DNA of 58,683 bases, taken from NCBI GenBank assembly GCA_963205335.1, contig CAUJIM010000091.1, forward strand, positions 1-58,683, in the 5' to 3' direction. Below are positions 50,676 to 58,683 of the stretch, piece after piece; position 1 is the stretch's first letter; each line of letters starts with the position of its first letter. The notes below the pieces were generated by a model that saw only the letters and a list, made by a program, of their open reading frames with translations, was not told the origin of the DNA and ran no database searches. The DNA comes from Pseudomonadota bacterium (GTDB lineage: Bacteria > Pseudomonadota > Gammaproteobacteria > Burkholderiales > Burkholderiaceae_C). The position numbers and the translations under genes were made by a program.

Positions 50676-51469
50676 GGCTGGCGATTTTCGTCGATGGCGA
50701 ACATCACGTCGCGCGCGAGCGGCACCAGGTGCTGGCCGTTGTCCGCCTGCAGCGTGCAGCCGTTCAGGCTGGCGTTCTCCGCCAGGAACAGCGCCGCGCG
50801 CGCCACGTCGGCGGGCTCGATCGGCCGGCGCAGCGGGTTGACCTGGCTGGCGCGGTCGAAGTTGGCCTGCGACTGCGGGCCGCTCGGGTACAGGAGCCCC
50901 GGCGAGAGGCCGCACACGCGCACGTGCGGCGCAAGCGCCTGCGCCTGCAGCGCCACGCTGCCCTGCAGCGCCAGCTTGCTCACGGTGTACGAGAAATAGT
51001 CCGGGTTGAGGTTGTGCACCTTCTGGTCGAGCACGTGCACCACGCTGTGCCAGCCGCCGGGCGCCGGCGTGTCCCGGGTGCGCAGGTGCGCCGCCAGGGC
51101 GTTGGCCAGCAGCAGCGGCGCGACGGCGTTGGTCGCCAGGTGCCGCTGCAGGGTTTCGGCGCTGGCGCTCGCGGCGTCGTCGGCATCGAACAGCGAGGCG
51201 TTGTTGACGATGCAGCGCGGCGCCTGGCCGGCGGCCGCCACGCATGCGCCGAGCAGCTCGGCGGCGGCGCGGGGTTGCGAGAGATCGGCGCCGACCAGCG
51301 CGCACTCGCCGCCCAGCGCGCGGATCTCCGCGGCGGTGGCCTGCGCCGCGTCTTGCGAGTGCCGGTAGTGGCACAACACGTTCCAGCCCGAACGCGCGAA
51401 CGCCAGACCGATCTCGCGCCCCAGGCGGGCCGCGCCGCCGGTCACGAGGACCCAGGAGGAAACTGCCAT
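50672..51469 (-). CDS. SDR-family reductase, FolM/pteridine reductase-like
   Basis: NADPH-dependent short-chain dehydrogenase, 265 residues. The cofactor motif VTGGAARLGREIG is at the N-terminus, followed by CHYRHSQDAA (the Arg/His favouring NADPH), IVNNASLFDADD, and the catalytic YTVSKLAL (Tyr-X3-Lys). This pattern resembles FolM and pteridine reductases. With two FolB-like genes downstream in one overlapping unit it probably makes tetrahydropterin. The start at 51469 is the ATG ahead of the first beta strand. Confidence 0.85.
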   Translation of the reverse strand: MAVSSWVLVTGGAARLGREIGLAFARSGWNVLCHYRHSQDAAQATAAEIRALGGECALVGADLSQPRAAAELLGACVAAAGQAPRCIVNNASLFDADDAASASAETLQRHLATNAVAPLLLANALAAHLRTRDTPAPGGWHSVVHVLDQKVHNLNPDYFSYTVSKLALQGSVALQAQALAPHVRVCGLSPGLLYPSGPQSQANFDRASQVNPLRRPIEPADVARAALFLAENASLNGCTLQADNGQHLVPLARDVMFAIDENRQP

Positions 51470-51688
51470 GTCGTCTCTGTCATGAAGGAGGGGGCGGGTT
51501 CCTGCTGCGGGCCGCGCCGGCAGCGGAACCAAGCCTGATTGTGACCAGAAAGAGCATGCGCGCGCCGCGGGGCTGGCCGGGCGCTGCCCGGCAGCGAGGC
51601 AAAATCGGCCTGCGCCGCACGGGCGCCGCCGCTGCCCCGGCCTGTGGCGCCGCGCATTCGACCAACCCGCGGGCCTGATCCGGACACC

Positions 51689-52777
51689 ATGATCTCCTCT
51701 CTGAGTGAAGCACTCGCCGCGCGCATCCGCGCGCACGTTGCCGACGCTGGCGGCTGGATCGGCTTCGACCGCTACATGCAGCTCGCCCTGTACGCACCCG
51801 GCCTGGGCTACTACGCCAACGACCTGCGCAAGTTCGGCGCCATGCCCGAGAGCGGCAGCGACTTCGTCACCGCGCCCGAGCTCTCGCCCGTCTTCGGCCA
51901 GGTGCTGGCCGGACAGGTGCGCGAGGCGCTCGACGCGACCGGCACCGACGAGGTCTGGGAGTTCGGCGCCGGCAGCGGCGCGCTGGCGGCGCAGGTGCTG
52001 GGGGTGCTGGGCAAACGGGTGCGGCGCTACACCATCGTCGACCTCTCGGGCAGCCTGCGCGCGCGCCAGCGGGAGACCTTGCGCCCCTGGGCCGACCGCG
52101 TGGCCTGGGCCGACCGCCTGCCCGGGCGCATCGAAGGCATCGTGCTGGGCAACGAGGTACTGGACGCGATGCCGGTCACGCTGCTGCACCGCGTGGACGG
52201 CCGCTGGCACGAGCGCGGCGTGTGCCTGGCGGCCGACGGCGCCTTCGCCTGGAGCGACCGGCCCACCGGCCTGCGCCCGCCGGTGGAGATCGAGGGCGGG
52301 CACGACTACCTGACCGAGATCCACCCGCAGGCCGAGGGCTTCATGCGCACGCTCGCCGGCCACCTGGCGCGCGGCGCGGCCTTCCTCATCGACTACGGCT
52401 TTCCCGAGGCCGAGTACTACCACCCGCAGCGCCACATGGGCACGCTGGCCTGCCACCGCGCGCACCGGGTGGACGCCGACCCGCTGGCCGACGTGGGCCT
52501 GAAGGACATCACCGCGCACGTGAATTTCACCGGCGTGGCCGTCGCGGCGCAGGAGGCGGGGCTCGAAGTGCTCGGCTACACCAGCCAGGCGCGCTTCCTG
52601 CTGAACAACGGGCTGCTTCAGAAAATGGAGCTGCTCGCGCTTGCCCAGCGCGCGCAATCGGCCAAATTGATGCTGGAACACGAGATGGGCGAACTGTTCA
52701 AGGTGCTGGCCGTGGGGCCCGGCCCGGCGTGGCAGCCGCGCGGCTTCGCCGAAGGCGACCGCACGCACCGCCTGTGA
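51689..52777 (+). CDS. SAM-dependent methyltransferase, MidA/NDUFAF7 family (DUF185)
   Basis: Protein-arginine methyltransferase-like family, 362 residues. N-terminal FDRYMQLALYAPGLGYYAND is a family hallmark, as are DFVTAPELSPVFGQ and the SAM-binding EFGAGSGALAAQVL; GNEVLDAMPV is seen near residue 150. The mitochondrial homologue methylates a complex I subunit; the bacterial substrate is unknown. It starts 219 bases from the divergent SDR gene. The stop codon overlaps the -10-like box of the next gene. Confidence 0.94.
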   Translation: MISSLSEALAARIRAHVADAGGWIGFDRYMQLALYAPGLGYYANDLRKFGAMPESGSDFVTAPELSPVFGQVLAGQVREALDATGTDEVWEFGAGSGALAAQVLGVLGKRVRRYTIVDLSGSLRARQRETLRPWADRVAWADRLPGRIEGIVLGNEVLDAMPVTLLHRVDGRWHERGVCLAADGAFAWSDRPTGLRPPVEIEGGHDYLTEIHPQAEGFMRTLAGHLARGAAFLIDYGFPEAEYYHPQRHMGTLACHRAHRVDADPLADVGLKDITAHVNFTGVAVAAQEAGLEVLGYTSQARFLLNNGLLQKMELLALAQRAQSAKLMLEHEMGELFKVLAVGPGPAWQPRGFAEGDRTHRL

Positions 52778-52789
52778 CAATGCGGCCCC

Positions 52790-52984
52790 ATGGTGCGCTG
52801 GCTGATCGTCGTCTTCGTCGCGCTGGTGTGCATCAGCGGGCTGATGCCGCTGCTGCGCCGGCTCGGGCTGGGCCGGCTGCCGGGCGACTTCGAGTTCCGG
52901 CTGTTCGGCCGCCAGTGGTCGGTGCCGCTGGCGAGCACGGTGCTGCTCAGCCTGCTGCTGAGCCTGGCGGTCAAGTGGCTGTGA
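52790..52984 (+). CDS. DUF2905 family small membrane protein
   Basis: Protein of 64 residues with two hydrophobic helices (WLIVVFVALVCISGLMPLL and VLLSLLLSLAVKWL) joined by GRLPGDFEFRLFGRQW, the family signature. Function unknown. GACAAT sits eight bases before the ATG, which would give a leaderless transcript. It is 12 bases after the MidA-type gene. Confidence 0.85.
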   Translation: MVRWLIVVFVALVCISGLMPLLRRLGLGRLPGDFEFRLFGRQWSVPLASTVLLSLLLSLAVKWL

Positions 52985-53050
52985 GGGCGCGGGATTGAAA
53001 CGGGCCGCCGCAGCCTTATCTGCCCGGTAATCGCATCCACGCCCCATGCC

Positions 53051-53491
53051 ATGACCAGCACCGACACCCTGCACATCGTCTGCCCGCACTGCCACACCAC
53101 CAACCGGGTGAAGACCGAAGACCTGGGCCATGCGCCCGATTGCGGCAAGTGCCACCAGGCCTTGTTCGCCGGCGAGCCGCTGGCGCTGGACGATGCCAGC
53201 TTCGACCGGCACGTGGGCCGCAGCGAGATCCCGGTGGTGGTGGACTTCTGGGCGCCGTGGTGCGGGCCCTGCCTGCAGATGGCGCCGTTCTTCCACGAGG
53301 CGGCGCGGCAGCTCGAGCCCGCGGCGCGCCTGGCCAAGCTCGATACCGAGGCGCAGCCGCAGATCGCCGGGCGCTACGGCATCCGCAGCATCCCGACGAT
53401 GATCGTCTTCAAGGGCGGGCGCGAGGTGGCGCGCACCTCGGGCGCGCGCGGCGCGGCGGACATCACGCGCTGGGTGCGCTCGGTGGTGTGA
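53051..53491 (+). CDS. trxC: Thioredoxin TrxC (thioredoxin 2)
   Basis: Zinc-binding thioredoxin, 146 residues. An N-terminal zinc ribbon has CPHC (11-14) and CGKC (31-34); the thioredoxin fold follows with [13 protein letters not shown] (active Cys near 71 and 74), [11 protein letters not shown] and a cis-Pro. TrxC reduces cytoplasmic proteins under oxidative stress. Its 3' end overlaps that of cca by 29 bases. Confidence 0.97.
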   Translation: MTSTDTLHIVCPHCHTTNRVKTEDLGHAPDCGKCHQALFAGEPLALDDASFDRHVGRSEIPVVVDFWAPWCGPCLQMAPFFHEAARQLEPAARLAKLDTEAQPQIAGRYGIRSIPTMIVFKGGREVARTSGARGAADITRWVRSVV

Positions 53492-54740
53492 GACTGTCCA
53501 GCCAGTCCTGCAGCGCCTGCGCGCGCGCCCTGGCGATGGCCGCGCCCACCTGCGGTCCGCGCTGGCCGGCCGCCGCCGCTTGCGCCGCCACGCGGGCGGT
53601 GGGCACGGCCAGCGCTGCCCGCAGCGCGGCGGCCAGGTGCGGGCGCTGCGGGTAGGGCGCGTCCGCGTGGCCCAGGCGCCCGCGCGCATCGCACTCGCAG
53701 GCCAGCAGCACGTCGGCGAAGCGCTCGGGCCGGCGCAGCGCGTCGCAGCGCTCCAGCAGCCTGAGCAGCGCCGCGCCATCCAGGGAGAGCGAGCGGTGGA
53801 TGTTGCCGTGCTCGCGCGCCACCACGTCGGCCGTCTCGCGGCATTCGATCGGCACGCGCAGGCGCTCGCACAGGCCCTCGAGCAGCCGGGCGCCGCGCCC
53901 TTCGTGGCCGAGGTGGCGCGGCAGGACGTCGGCGGGTGTCGTGCCCTTGCCCAGGTCGTGCGTCAGGCAGGCGAAGCGCACGGGCAGCGGCGCCCGCAGG
54001 CGCGCCGCCATGTCCAGCACCAGCAGCAGGTGCGCGCCGGTGTCCACCTCGGGGTGGTGGTCGGCGCGCTGCGGCACGCCCCACAGGCGCTCGACCTCGG
54101 GCAGCAGCACCCTGAGGGCCCCGCATTCGCGCAGCACCTGCAGCATGCGCGAGGGCGTGGCCTCCATCAGCCCGCGCGCCAGCTCCTGCCAGACGCGCTC
54201 GGGCACCAGCGCGTCGGCCTCGCCCGCCGCCACCATCTCGCGCATCAGCGCCATCGTTTCGGGCGCGATGGAAAAATCGGCGAAGCGCGCCGCGAAGCGC
54301 GCCACGCGCAGGATGCGCACCGGGTCTTCGGCGAACGCGCCGCCCACGTGGCGCAGCACGCGCGCGCGCAGGTCGGCCACGCCGTTATAAGGGTCCAATA
54401 CGGCTCCAGCGCCCGTCCAGTCTGCGGGAGCAGCTATGGCGTTGATAGTGAGGTCGCGCCGCGCCAGGTCTTCTTCCAGCGTCACCTCGGGCGAGGCCTG
54501 CACCACGAAGCCGCGGTAGCCGCGCCCGCTCTTGCGCTCGGTGCGCGCCAGCGCGTACTCCTCGTGCGTCTCGGGGTGCAGGAACACCGGGAAGTCGCGG
54601 CCCACCGGCACGTAGCCCGCCGCCACCATGGCCTCCGGCGTGGCGCCGACGACGACCCAGTCGCGGTCGTTCACCGGGCGGCCCAGCAAGGCATCGCGCA
54701 CCGCGCCGCCGACCATGTAGATCTGCATCGCGGGCATCAT
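53463..54740 (-). CDS. cca: CCA-adding tRNA nucleotidyltransferase with HD domain
   Basis: Enzyme that adds or repairs the 3' CCA of tRNA, 425 residues. Head domain: [20 protein letters not shown] with the metal Asp pair, then [10 protein letters not shown] and [21 protein letters not shown]-terminal HD phosphohydrolase domain: [14 protein letters not shown] near residue 260. Between INA and DPYNG there are about four more residues than in E. coli Cca, at the place where a dispersed repeat lies in the DNA. The start overlaps the stop of the toxin gene upstream. Confidence 0.96.
   Translation of the reverse strand: MMPAMQIYMVGGAVRDALLGRPVNDRDWVVVGATPEAMVAAGYVPVGRDFPVFLHPETHEEYALARTERKSGRGYRGFVVQASPEVTLEEDLARRDLTINAIAAPADWTGAGAVLDPYNGVADLRARVLRHVGGAFAEDPVRILRVARFAARFADFSIAPETMALMREMVAAGEADALVPERVWQELARGLMEATPSRMLQVLRECGALRVLLPEVERLWGVPQRADHHPEVDTGAHLLLVLDMAARLRAPLPVRFACLTHDLGKGTTPADVLPRHLGHEGRGARLLEGLCERLRVPIECRETADVVAREHGNIHRSLSLDGAALLRLLERCDALRRPERFADVLLACECDARGRLGHADAPYPQRPHLAAALRAALAVPTARVAAQAAAAGQRGPQVGAAIARARAQALQDWLDSLTPPSAPSA
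54388..54448 (-). repeat. Palindromic repeat family 1, copy E, inside cca
   Basis: On the coding (minus) strand: ATAGCTGCTCCCGCAGACTG, then GACGGGCGCTGGAGCC, matches the family pattern of copies B and D. It is translated in frame as residues 98 to about 118 ([20 protein letters not shown]), spanning a loop that is longer here than in E. coli Cca. Confidence 0.6.
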
Positions 54741-55027
54741 TTGAACCCCGCTTCGCGCTGGCTGCGCACCGCGAGCACGAATACGGTGTCGATCGCCGCC
54801 ACGTAGTGGTACAGCGCCACGTAGCCGCGCGAGGCGCGGCCGATCACCAGCTCGCGCTTGCCGCCTTGCACGGGCCGTCCGATCTCCGGGCTGTGCGTGA
54901 GGATCTGCAAGGCATCCACGATGGCGCCGATGCGTTCGGGAGCGCTGCCGGGGTCGTGCCGGGCGATGTGGTCGAAGAAGCGGTCGAAGTCGTCCAGGAC
55001 TTCCGGCGCCAGTTCGATGCGGGTCAT
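54737..55027 (-). CDS. RelE/ParE-type toxin
   Basis: Small protein of 96 residues of the ParE/RelE fold: [20 protein letters not shown] at the N-terminus, [26 protein letters not shown] and the final [13 protein letters not shown]. These fit the superfamily; RelE-type (mRNA cleavage) or ParE-type (gyrase) cannot be separated by eye. The start overlaps the antitoxin stop (ATGA). The stop overlaps the cca start, so the module is translationally coupled to an essential-type gene. Confidence 0.87.
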   Translation of the reverse strand: MTRIELAPEVLDDFDRFFDHIARHDPGSAPERIGAIVDALQILTHSPEIGRPVQGGKRELVIGRASRGYVALYHYVAAIDTVFVLAVRSQREAGFK

Positions 55028-55326
55028 CCGGCAGCGCGCGCCGGCTTGCCGCCCGTACGGGCGGGGGGCTTGCGCGCCGGCCGGCCCCGGGCGCGGGCGG
55101 TCAGGTAGGCCTGGGCGTCGTCCCAGGCCACCGTGCGCCCCGTGGCGCGAAGGCGGGCCCAGCGCTCGTCGGCCAGGGCGTGGAAGGCGTTGTCCAGCTC
55201 CACCTGTTCCACCGTGCGCGTCAGCGCGTCCAGGATGAAGGCGTGGGCCGTCGTGCCCGCCTGCCGGGCGGCGGCGTTGATGCGGGCCTTCAGTTCGTCT
55301 TCGAGGCGGATGGTGGTGGTGGACAT
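55024..55326 (-). CDS. Ribbon-helix-helix antitoxin (CopG-type)
   Basis: Antitoxin of 100 residues. The N-terminal [19 protein letters not shown] fits a ribbon-helix-helix DNA-binding fold. The C-terminus ([18 protein letters not shown]) is basic and disordered. ACAGGAG precedes the start. A palindrome about 23 bases upstream is the likely operator for autoregulation. A stable DNA-inserted element is possible: it lies between cca and a GST gene and may have been gained. Confidence 0.86.
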   Translation of the reverse strand: MSTTTIRLEDELKARINAAARQAGTTAHAFILDALTRTVEQVELDNAFHALADERWARLRATGRTVAWDDAQAYLTARARGRPARKPPARTGGKPARAAG

Positions 55327-55348
55327 GCTGGCGCTCCTGTGGAGGTCA

Positions 55349-55370
55349 CTGTAGCACGGATGTGCTACAG
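55349..55370. promoter_or_regulatory. Palindromic operator upstream of the toxin-antitoxin pair
   Basis: CTGTAGCAC, four bases (GGAT), GTGCTACAG: a perfect nine-base inverted repeat, 22 bases overall. On the minus strand TACAGT within it could be the -10 of the antitoxin promoter, so binding would block transcription. It is not followed by a T run on either strand, which argues against a terminator for the GST gene. Confidence 0.7.
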
Positions 55371-55374
55371 AACT

Positions 55375-56061
55375 TCAGTCGCCATGCAGCCGGTATGGCT
55401 CCTCGAACGCGAGGAAGTCGTGCTCCGCGCGCGCCGCGTCCACCCAGGCCCTGACGCCCGGCAGTTGCCGCACCCGGTCGACGTAGCCCTGCACCGCGGG
55501 CGGCAGCGGCAGTTCGTAGGTGGCGAAGCGCATGCACATCGGCGCGTAGTAGGCGTCGGCGATGCAGAAGCCGCCGAACAGCATCGGCCCGCCGTGGGTG
55601 GCCAGCAGTTCGCTGAAGATGTCCACGGCGCGCTGCACGTCGGCGCGCACGGCCGGCTGGTCGCGCCAGACGATGGCGCCGACCTTGGGCAGGTGCGCCT
55701 CGATATTCATCCCGCAGTGCTGGCGCAGCGCGCCGAAGCCGCCGTGCAGCTCGGCCACCACGCTGCGGGCGCGGGCACGGGCGCCGCGGTCTTGCGGCCA
55801 GAGGTGTTTTTCAGGGAAGCGCTCGGCGAGGTATTCGACGATGGCGAGCGATTCCCACACGGTGACGTCCCCGTCGATGAGCAGCGGCACCTTGCCCGTG
55901 GGGCTGATGGCGCGCAACTGGCGCTTGAAGTCGGAGTCCGGGGCGAAGCTGTCCATGCGCAGCACGGTTTCTTCGTGGGGGATCTGCGCCTGCGCGAGCA
56001 GGACGCCCACGCGCATGGACCAGGAGGAGTAATTCTTGTTGCCGGTATAGAACTTGAGCAT
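55375..56061 (-). CDS. Glutathione S-transferase family protein
   Basis: GST of 228 residues. The thioredoxin-fold half holds the start MLKFYTGNKNYSSWSMRV with an N-terminal Ser-Ser pair that could activate glutathione, then ISPTGKVPLLIDGDVTVWES. The C-terminal helical half shows FGGFCIADAYYAPMCMRF. It looks like the YfcF-type GSTs. No start-site box is obvious. It is downstream of the folate gene fthC on the same strand. Confidence 0.92.
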   Translation of the reverse strand: MLKFYTGNKNYSSWSMRVGVLLAQAQIPHEETVLRMDSFAPDSDFKRQLRAISPTGKVPLLIDGDVTVWESLAIVEYLAERFPEKHLWPQDRGARARARSVVAELHGGFGALRQHCGMNIEAHLPKVGAIVWRDQPAVRADVQRAVDIFSELLATHGGPMLFGGFCIADAYYAPMCMRFATYELPLPPAVQGYVDRVRQLPGVRAWVDAARAEHDFLAFEEPYRLHGD

Positions 56062-56088
56062 GGTGGTTTAGAGCCTGTTCATGATCTT

Positions 56089-56661
56089 TTACAAGGGCCA
56101 GACGACGCCGTTGTCGTTGAGGATGGCATCGAGCGGCTGGTCGTGCGCCTCGGGCTCGAAATCGTCGAGGTAGCCGTGGGTGTATCCCAGGCCCACGGTG
56201 AACGGGCGCGGCGCGAGCGCCGCGAGCGTGCGGTCGTAGAAGCCGCCGCCGTAGCCCAGGCGGTAGCCGCCCGGTCCGTAGCCGACGCAGGGCACGAACA
56301 GCAGCGTGGGGTGCAGCACCTCGGTGTCCTTGGGCTTGGGGATGCCGTAGGCGTCTTCCTCCATCGGGCAGCCGGGGTACCAGGCGTGGAAGCTCAGCGT
56401 CTTGTGCACCTTGTCGATCACCGGCAGGCCGATGCGCCGGCGCTGGGGCTGGTCCGTCAGCTCGCCGTCCTCCTTCCAGCGGTGCAGCGCGGGCAGCGGG
56501 TCGAACTCGCCCTTGATCGGCCAGTAGGCGCCGATCACGCTGTCGCCGCGGCCCACCAGCCAGACGCGCAGCACCTGCTGCAGGGCTTCGGCGCGGGACA
56601 GGCGGTCGGACAGCGCCTGACGTTCGGCGACCAGACGTCGGCGCAGGGCTGCTTTGTCCAT
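56089..56661 (-). CDS. 5-formyltetrahydrofolate cyclo-ligase
   Basis: Enzyme converting 5-formyl-THF to 5,10-methenyl-THF with ATP (FthC/YgfA family), 190 residues from the ATG at 56661, with GGGGGA upstream. VIGAYWPIKGEFDPLPALH, PCVGYGPGGYRLGYGGGFYD (the Gly-rich ATP loop) and VGLGYTHGYLDDF are typical. A start at 56700 is in frame but lies inside slt. It diverges from slt with only 14 bases between the two start codons. Confidence 0.95.
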   Translation of the reverse strand: MDKAALRRRLVAERQALSDRLSRAEALQQVLRVWLVGRGDSVIGAYWPIKGEFDPLPALHRWKEDGELTDQPQRRRIGLPVIDKVHKTLSFHAWYPGCPMEEDAYGIPKPKDTEVLHPTLLFVPCVGYGPGGYRLGYGGGFYDRTLAALAPRPFTVGLGYTHGYLDDFEPEAHDQPLDAILNDNGVVWPL

Positions 56662-56675
56662 CCGATAATTCCCCC

Positions 56676-58683
56676 ATGCGATTTTTCCCGATTCTGACAC
56701 CGCTCGTCGCGGTCCTGGTGCTCGTGGCGGTATTGCCGTCGGCGCGTGCGCAAAATGGCGGCGACGAGGCGCTGCTCATGATGCAGCAGGCGTTTCGCAA
56801 GGGCGACCGGGCGCAGCTCGCGCGCCTGCTGCCGCAGGCCAGCGGCCACCCGCTCGAATCCTGGGCCGCCTACTGGGAGCTGCGCGCGCGGCTGGAAGAC
56901 GCGAGCGACGACGAGGTGCAGGCCTTCCTGCGGCGCTGGCAGGGCAGCTACGTGGAAGACCGCCTGCGCAACGACTGGCTGCTGGTCCTGGGCCAGCGGC
57001 GCGACTGGCAGCGTTTTTCCGATGCGCTGGCGGCGTTCCGCATGCGCGACGACCGCGACGTGCGCTGCTACGCGCTGCTGGTGGCGCAGCTCGAGGGCCG
57101 TGCGCCGCAGGACGCGGGCGCGCAGGTGCTGGCCCAGTGGGACGCGCAGCGGCGCACCAGCGATGGCTGCGCGCGCGCGGCCGCGCAGATGCTGGCCGAT
57201 GGCCTGATCCAGCCGCTCGACGTCTGGCGCAAGGCGCGCCTGGGCGCCGAGAGCAGCCGCGTGGCGCAGTCGCGCGAGGCGGTGCAGGTGGTGGCGCCCG
57301 AGCTGCTGGCGCAGATGGGGCAGGCGCTCGGCTCGCCCGCCAAGTACCTGGTGCTGGGCGGGGACGGCGCCGACCAGCACAAGGGCAAGGCCAGGGCCGG
57401 GCGCAAGGCGAAGGAGCCGCCGGGCGCGGCACCGGCGCCGCGCCCGAGCGAGCTCGTCACGCTGGCGCTGGTGCGCCTGGCGATGAGCGACTACGCGGGC
57501 GCCGCGCGGCTGCTTCAGGACACCTGGGCGGGCAGGCTCTCGGCCGAGCAGCGCAACTGGGTCTGGGGCGTGATCGGGCGGCAGGCGGCGGTCTCGCTGT
57601 CGAGCGACGCGATGCCCTACTTCGGCAGGGTCACGCACGACGCCGACCTGACCGACGACATGCTGGCCTGGAAGGCGCGCGCCGCGCTGCGTGCCGGCCA
57701 ATGGAAGCAGGTGGGCCGCGCCATCGATGCCATGGGCGAGGCCGCGCGCCAGGACAGCACCTGGGTCTACTGGAAGGCGCGCGCGCTGCTCGCGGGCCAG
57801 CCCAGCCAGGACGACAGGGCGCAAGCCGAGGCGCTGTACGCGCGCATCGCGGGCACCAGCGGGTTCTACGAGCAGCTCGCGCTGGAGGAGCTCGGCGGGC
57901 GCGTGAGCGTGCCTCCGCCGCCCGCGCCGCTGACCGCCGCGGAGAAGGCCGCCGCGCGCGCCAACCCGGGGCTGAACCGCGCGCTCTACGCCATCCTGCT
58001 CGGCCTGCGCGGCGAGGGCGTGCGCGAGTGGAACTACACCACCAACCTGCACACGCCCGGCGGCATGGGCGAGCGCGAGCTGCTCGCCGCCGCCGACTTC
58101 GCCTGCAGCCAGGAGGTGTGGGACCGCTGCATCAACACCAGCGAGCGCACCCGGACCGTGGTCGACAGCGCGCAGCGCTTTCCCATGCCGTTCGAGGGCG
58201 CCGTGGTGCGGCGCGCGAAGGAGATCGGGCTCGACCCGGCCTACGTCTACGGCCTGGTGCGCCAGGAGAGCCGCTTCATCATGGATGCGCGCTCGCACGT
58301 CGGCGCCTCGGGCCTGATGCAGGTCATGCCCGCCACCGCGCGCTGGACGGCCAGGAAGATCGGCCTCGCCGGCTTCACGCCCGACCAGCTCACCGACCAG
58401 GACACCAACATCACCATCGGCACGGCCTACCTCAAGCTCGCGCTCGACGACTTCGGCGACTCCATGCCGCTGGCCGCCGCCGCGTACAACGCCGGGCCGG
58501 GCCGCCCGCGTGCCTGGCGCAACGGCCCGGTGCTCGACGCCGCCGTCTGGGCCGAGAACGTGCCCTTCACCGAGACGCGCGACTACGTCAAGAAGGTGCT
58601 GGCCAACACCGTGAACTACGCCGCCATCCTCACCGGCCGGCCGCAGTCGCTCAAGCAGCGGCTGGGCAAGATCGGCCCGCGGG
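56676..58683 (+). CDS. slt: Soluble lytic murein transglycosylase Slt, 3' end cut by the window
   Basis: Periplasmic enzyme that cleaves peptidoglycan to anhydromuropeptides. It is open from the ATG at 56676 to the window end, 669 codons. A signal peptide (LVAVLVLVAVLPSARAQ) is followed by a long helical superhelix, then the catalytic domain with YGLVRQESRFIMDARSHVGA (catalytic Glu near 530), GLMQVMPATARW and AAAYNAGPGRP. GATAAT lies six bases before the ATG, so the transcript is probably leaderless. Only the last part is missing. Confidence 0.95.
   Translation, partial: MRFFPILTPLVAVLVLVAVLPSARAQNGGDEALLMMQQAFRKGDRAQLARLLPQASGHPLESWAAYWELRARLEDASDDEVQAFLRRWQGSYVEDRLRNDWLLVLGQRRDWQRFSDALAAFRMRDDRDVRCYALLVAQLEGRAPQDAGAQVLAQWDAQRRTSDGCARAAAQMLADGLIQPLDVWRKARLGAESSRVAQSREAVQVVAPELLAQMGQALGSPAKYLVLGGDGADQHKGKARAGRKAKEPPGAAPAPRPSELVTLALVRLAMSDYAGAARLLQDTWAGRLSAEQRNWVWGVIGRQAAVSLSSDAMPYFGRVTHDADLTDDMLAWKARAALRAGQWKQVGRAIDAMGEAARQDSTWVYWKARALLAGQPSQDDRAQAEALYARIAGTSGFYEQLALEELGGRVSVPPPPAPLTAAEKAAARANPGLNRALYAILLGLRGEGVREWNYTTNLHTPGGMGERELLAAADFACSQEVWDRCINTSERTRTVVDSAQRFPMPFEGAVVRRAKEIGLDPAYVYGLVRQESRFIMDARSHVGASGLMQVMPATARWTARKIGLAGFTPDQLTDQDTNITIGTAYLKLALDDFGDSMPLAAAAYNAGPGRPRAWRNGPVLDAAVWAENVPFTETRDYVKKVLANTVNYAAILTGRPQSLKQRLGKIGPR

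Noticed and set aside
55349-55370. Palindrome as a terminator of the GST gene
   Set aside because: No T run follows on either strand and it sits right at the antitoxin promoter position, so operator is the better reading.
1-58683. tRNA, rRNA, CRISPR, prophage or insertion sequences
   Set aside because: None seen: no cloverleaf with CCA end, no regular spaced repeats, no integrase or transposase coding sequence.

Overview
The window is about 58.7 kb of very GC-rich DNA from a betaproteobacterium, most probably a member of the Comamonadaceae (Acidovorax, Alicycliphilus or Diaphorobacter type). The pointers are the gene content, the order of the flagellar genes, and three families of short palindromic repeats that I recognise from that family. 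The name is an inference; no rRNA or other marker is present. There is no sign of phage, insertion sequences, CRISPR or tRNA genes. Both ends cut a gene: a cation efflux protein on the left and a lytic transglycosylase (slt) on the right. No gap between genes exceeds 300 bases.

Left part (1-6000): a CDF metal transporter diverges from prkA-yeaH-spoVR, a conserved three-gene stress module. Flagellar cluster I (6071-19451): flgN, flgM and flgA on the minus strand, divergent from flgBCDEFGH, then an unrecognised exported protein, then flgIJKL. flgM has a very good FliA (sigma-28) promoter. flgB and flgI share a second promoter pattern.

Spacer region (19518-29371): an HDOD/degenerate-EAL signalling protein, a nitronate monooxygenase with an extra helical domain, a LysE-type exporter, a histidine phosphatase lacking its second histidine, a creatininase homologue, a probable copper set (PCu(A)C chaperone, a DUF2946 protein, a DsbD/ScsB-type thiol reductase), and the head-to-head pair rsmI/yraN.

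Flagellar cluster II (29385-40956): fliE divergent from fliFGHIJK and fliLMNOPQR, with nearly all genes touching or overlapping. Together the two clusters encode the MS ring, C ring, export gate, ATPase, rod, hook, P and L rings, and hook-filament junction. Flagellin, cap, motor and FlhDC genes lie outside. A two-component pair (receiver-HisKA_3 kinase and NarL-type regulator) sits between fliR and the chemotaxis genes cheA, cheW, cheR, cheB.

Right part (47647-58683): a second histidine phosphatase, a DUF4136 lipoprotein, ttcA, and a pterin set of two FolB-like proteins and a FolM-like reductase. Then come a MidA-type methyltransferase, a DUF2905 protein, trxC, cca, a RelE/ParE-type toxin-antitoxin pair with a palindromic operator, a glutathione S-transferase, 5-formyl-THF cyclo-ligase and slt.

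The most unusual observation is one short palindromic repeat family. It lies between two convergent gene pairs and also, in frame, inside genes: it encodes the signal peptide and a late membrane segment of the DsbD-like protein and a loop of the CCA-adding enzyme. Other leads are the uncharacterised exported protein inside the flg operon, -10-like boxes placed so close to start codons that leaderless transcripts are likely, and the kinase/regulator pair between fliR and cheA.
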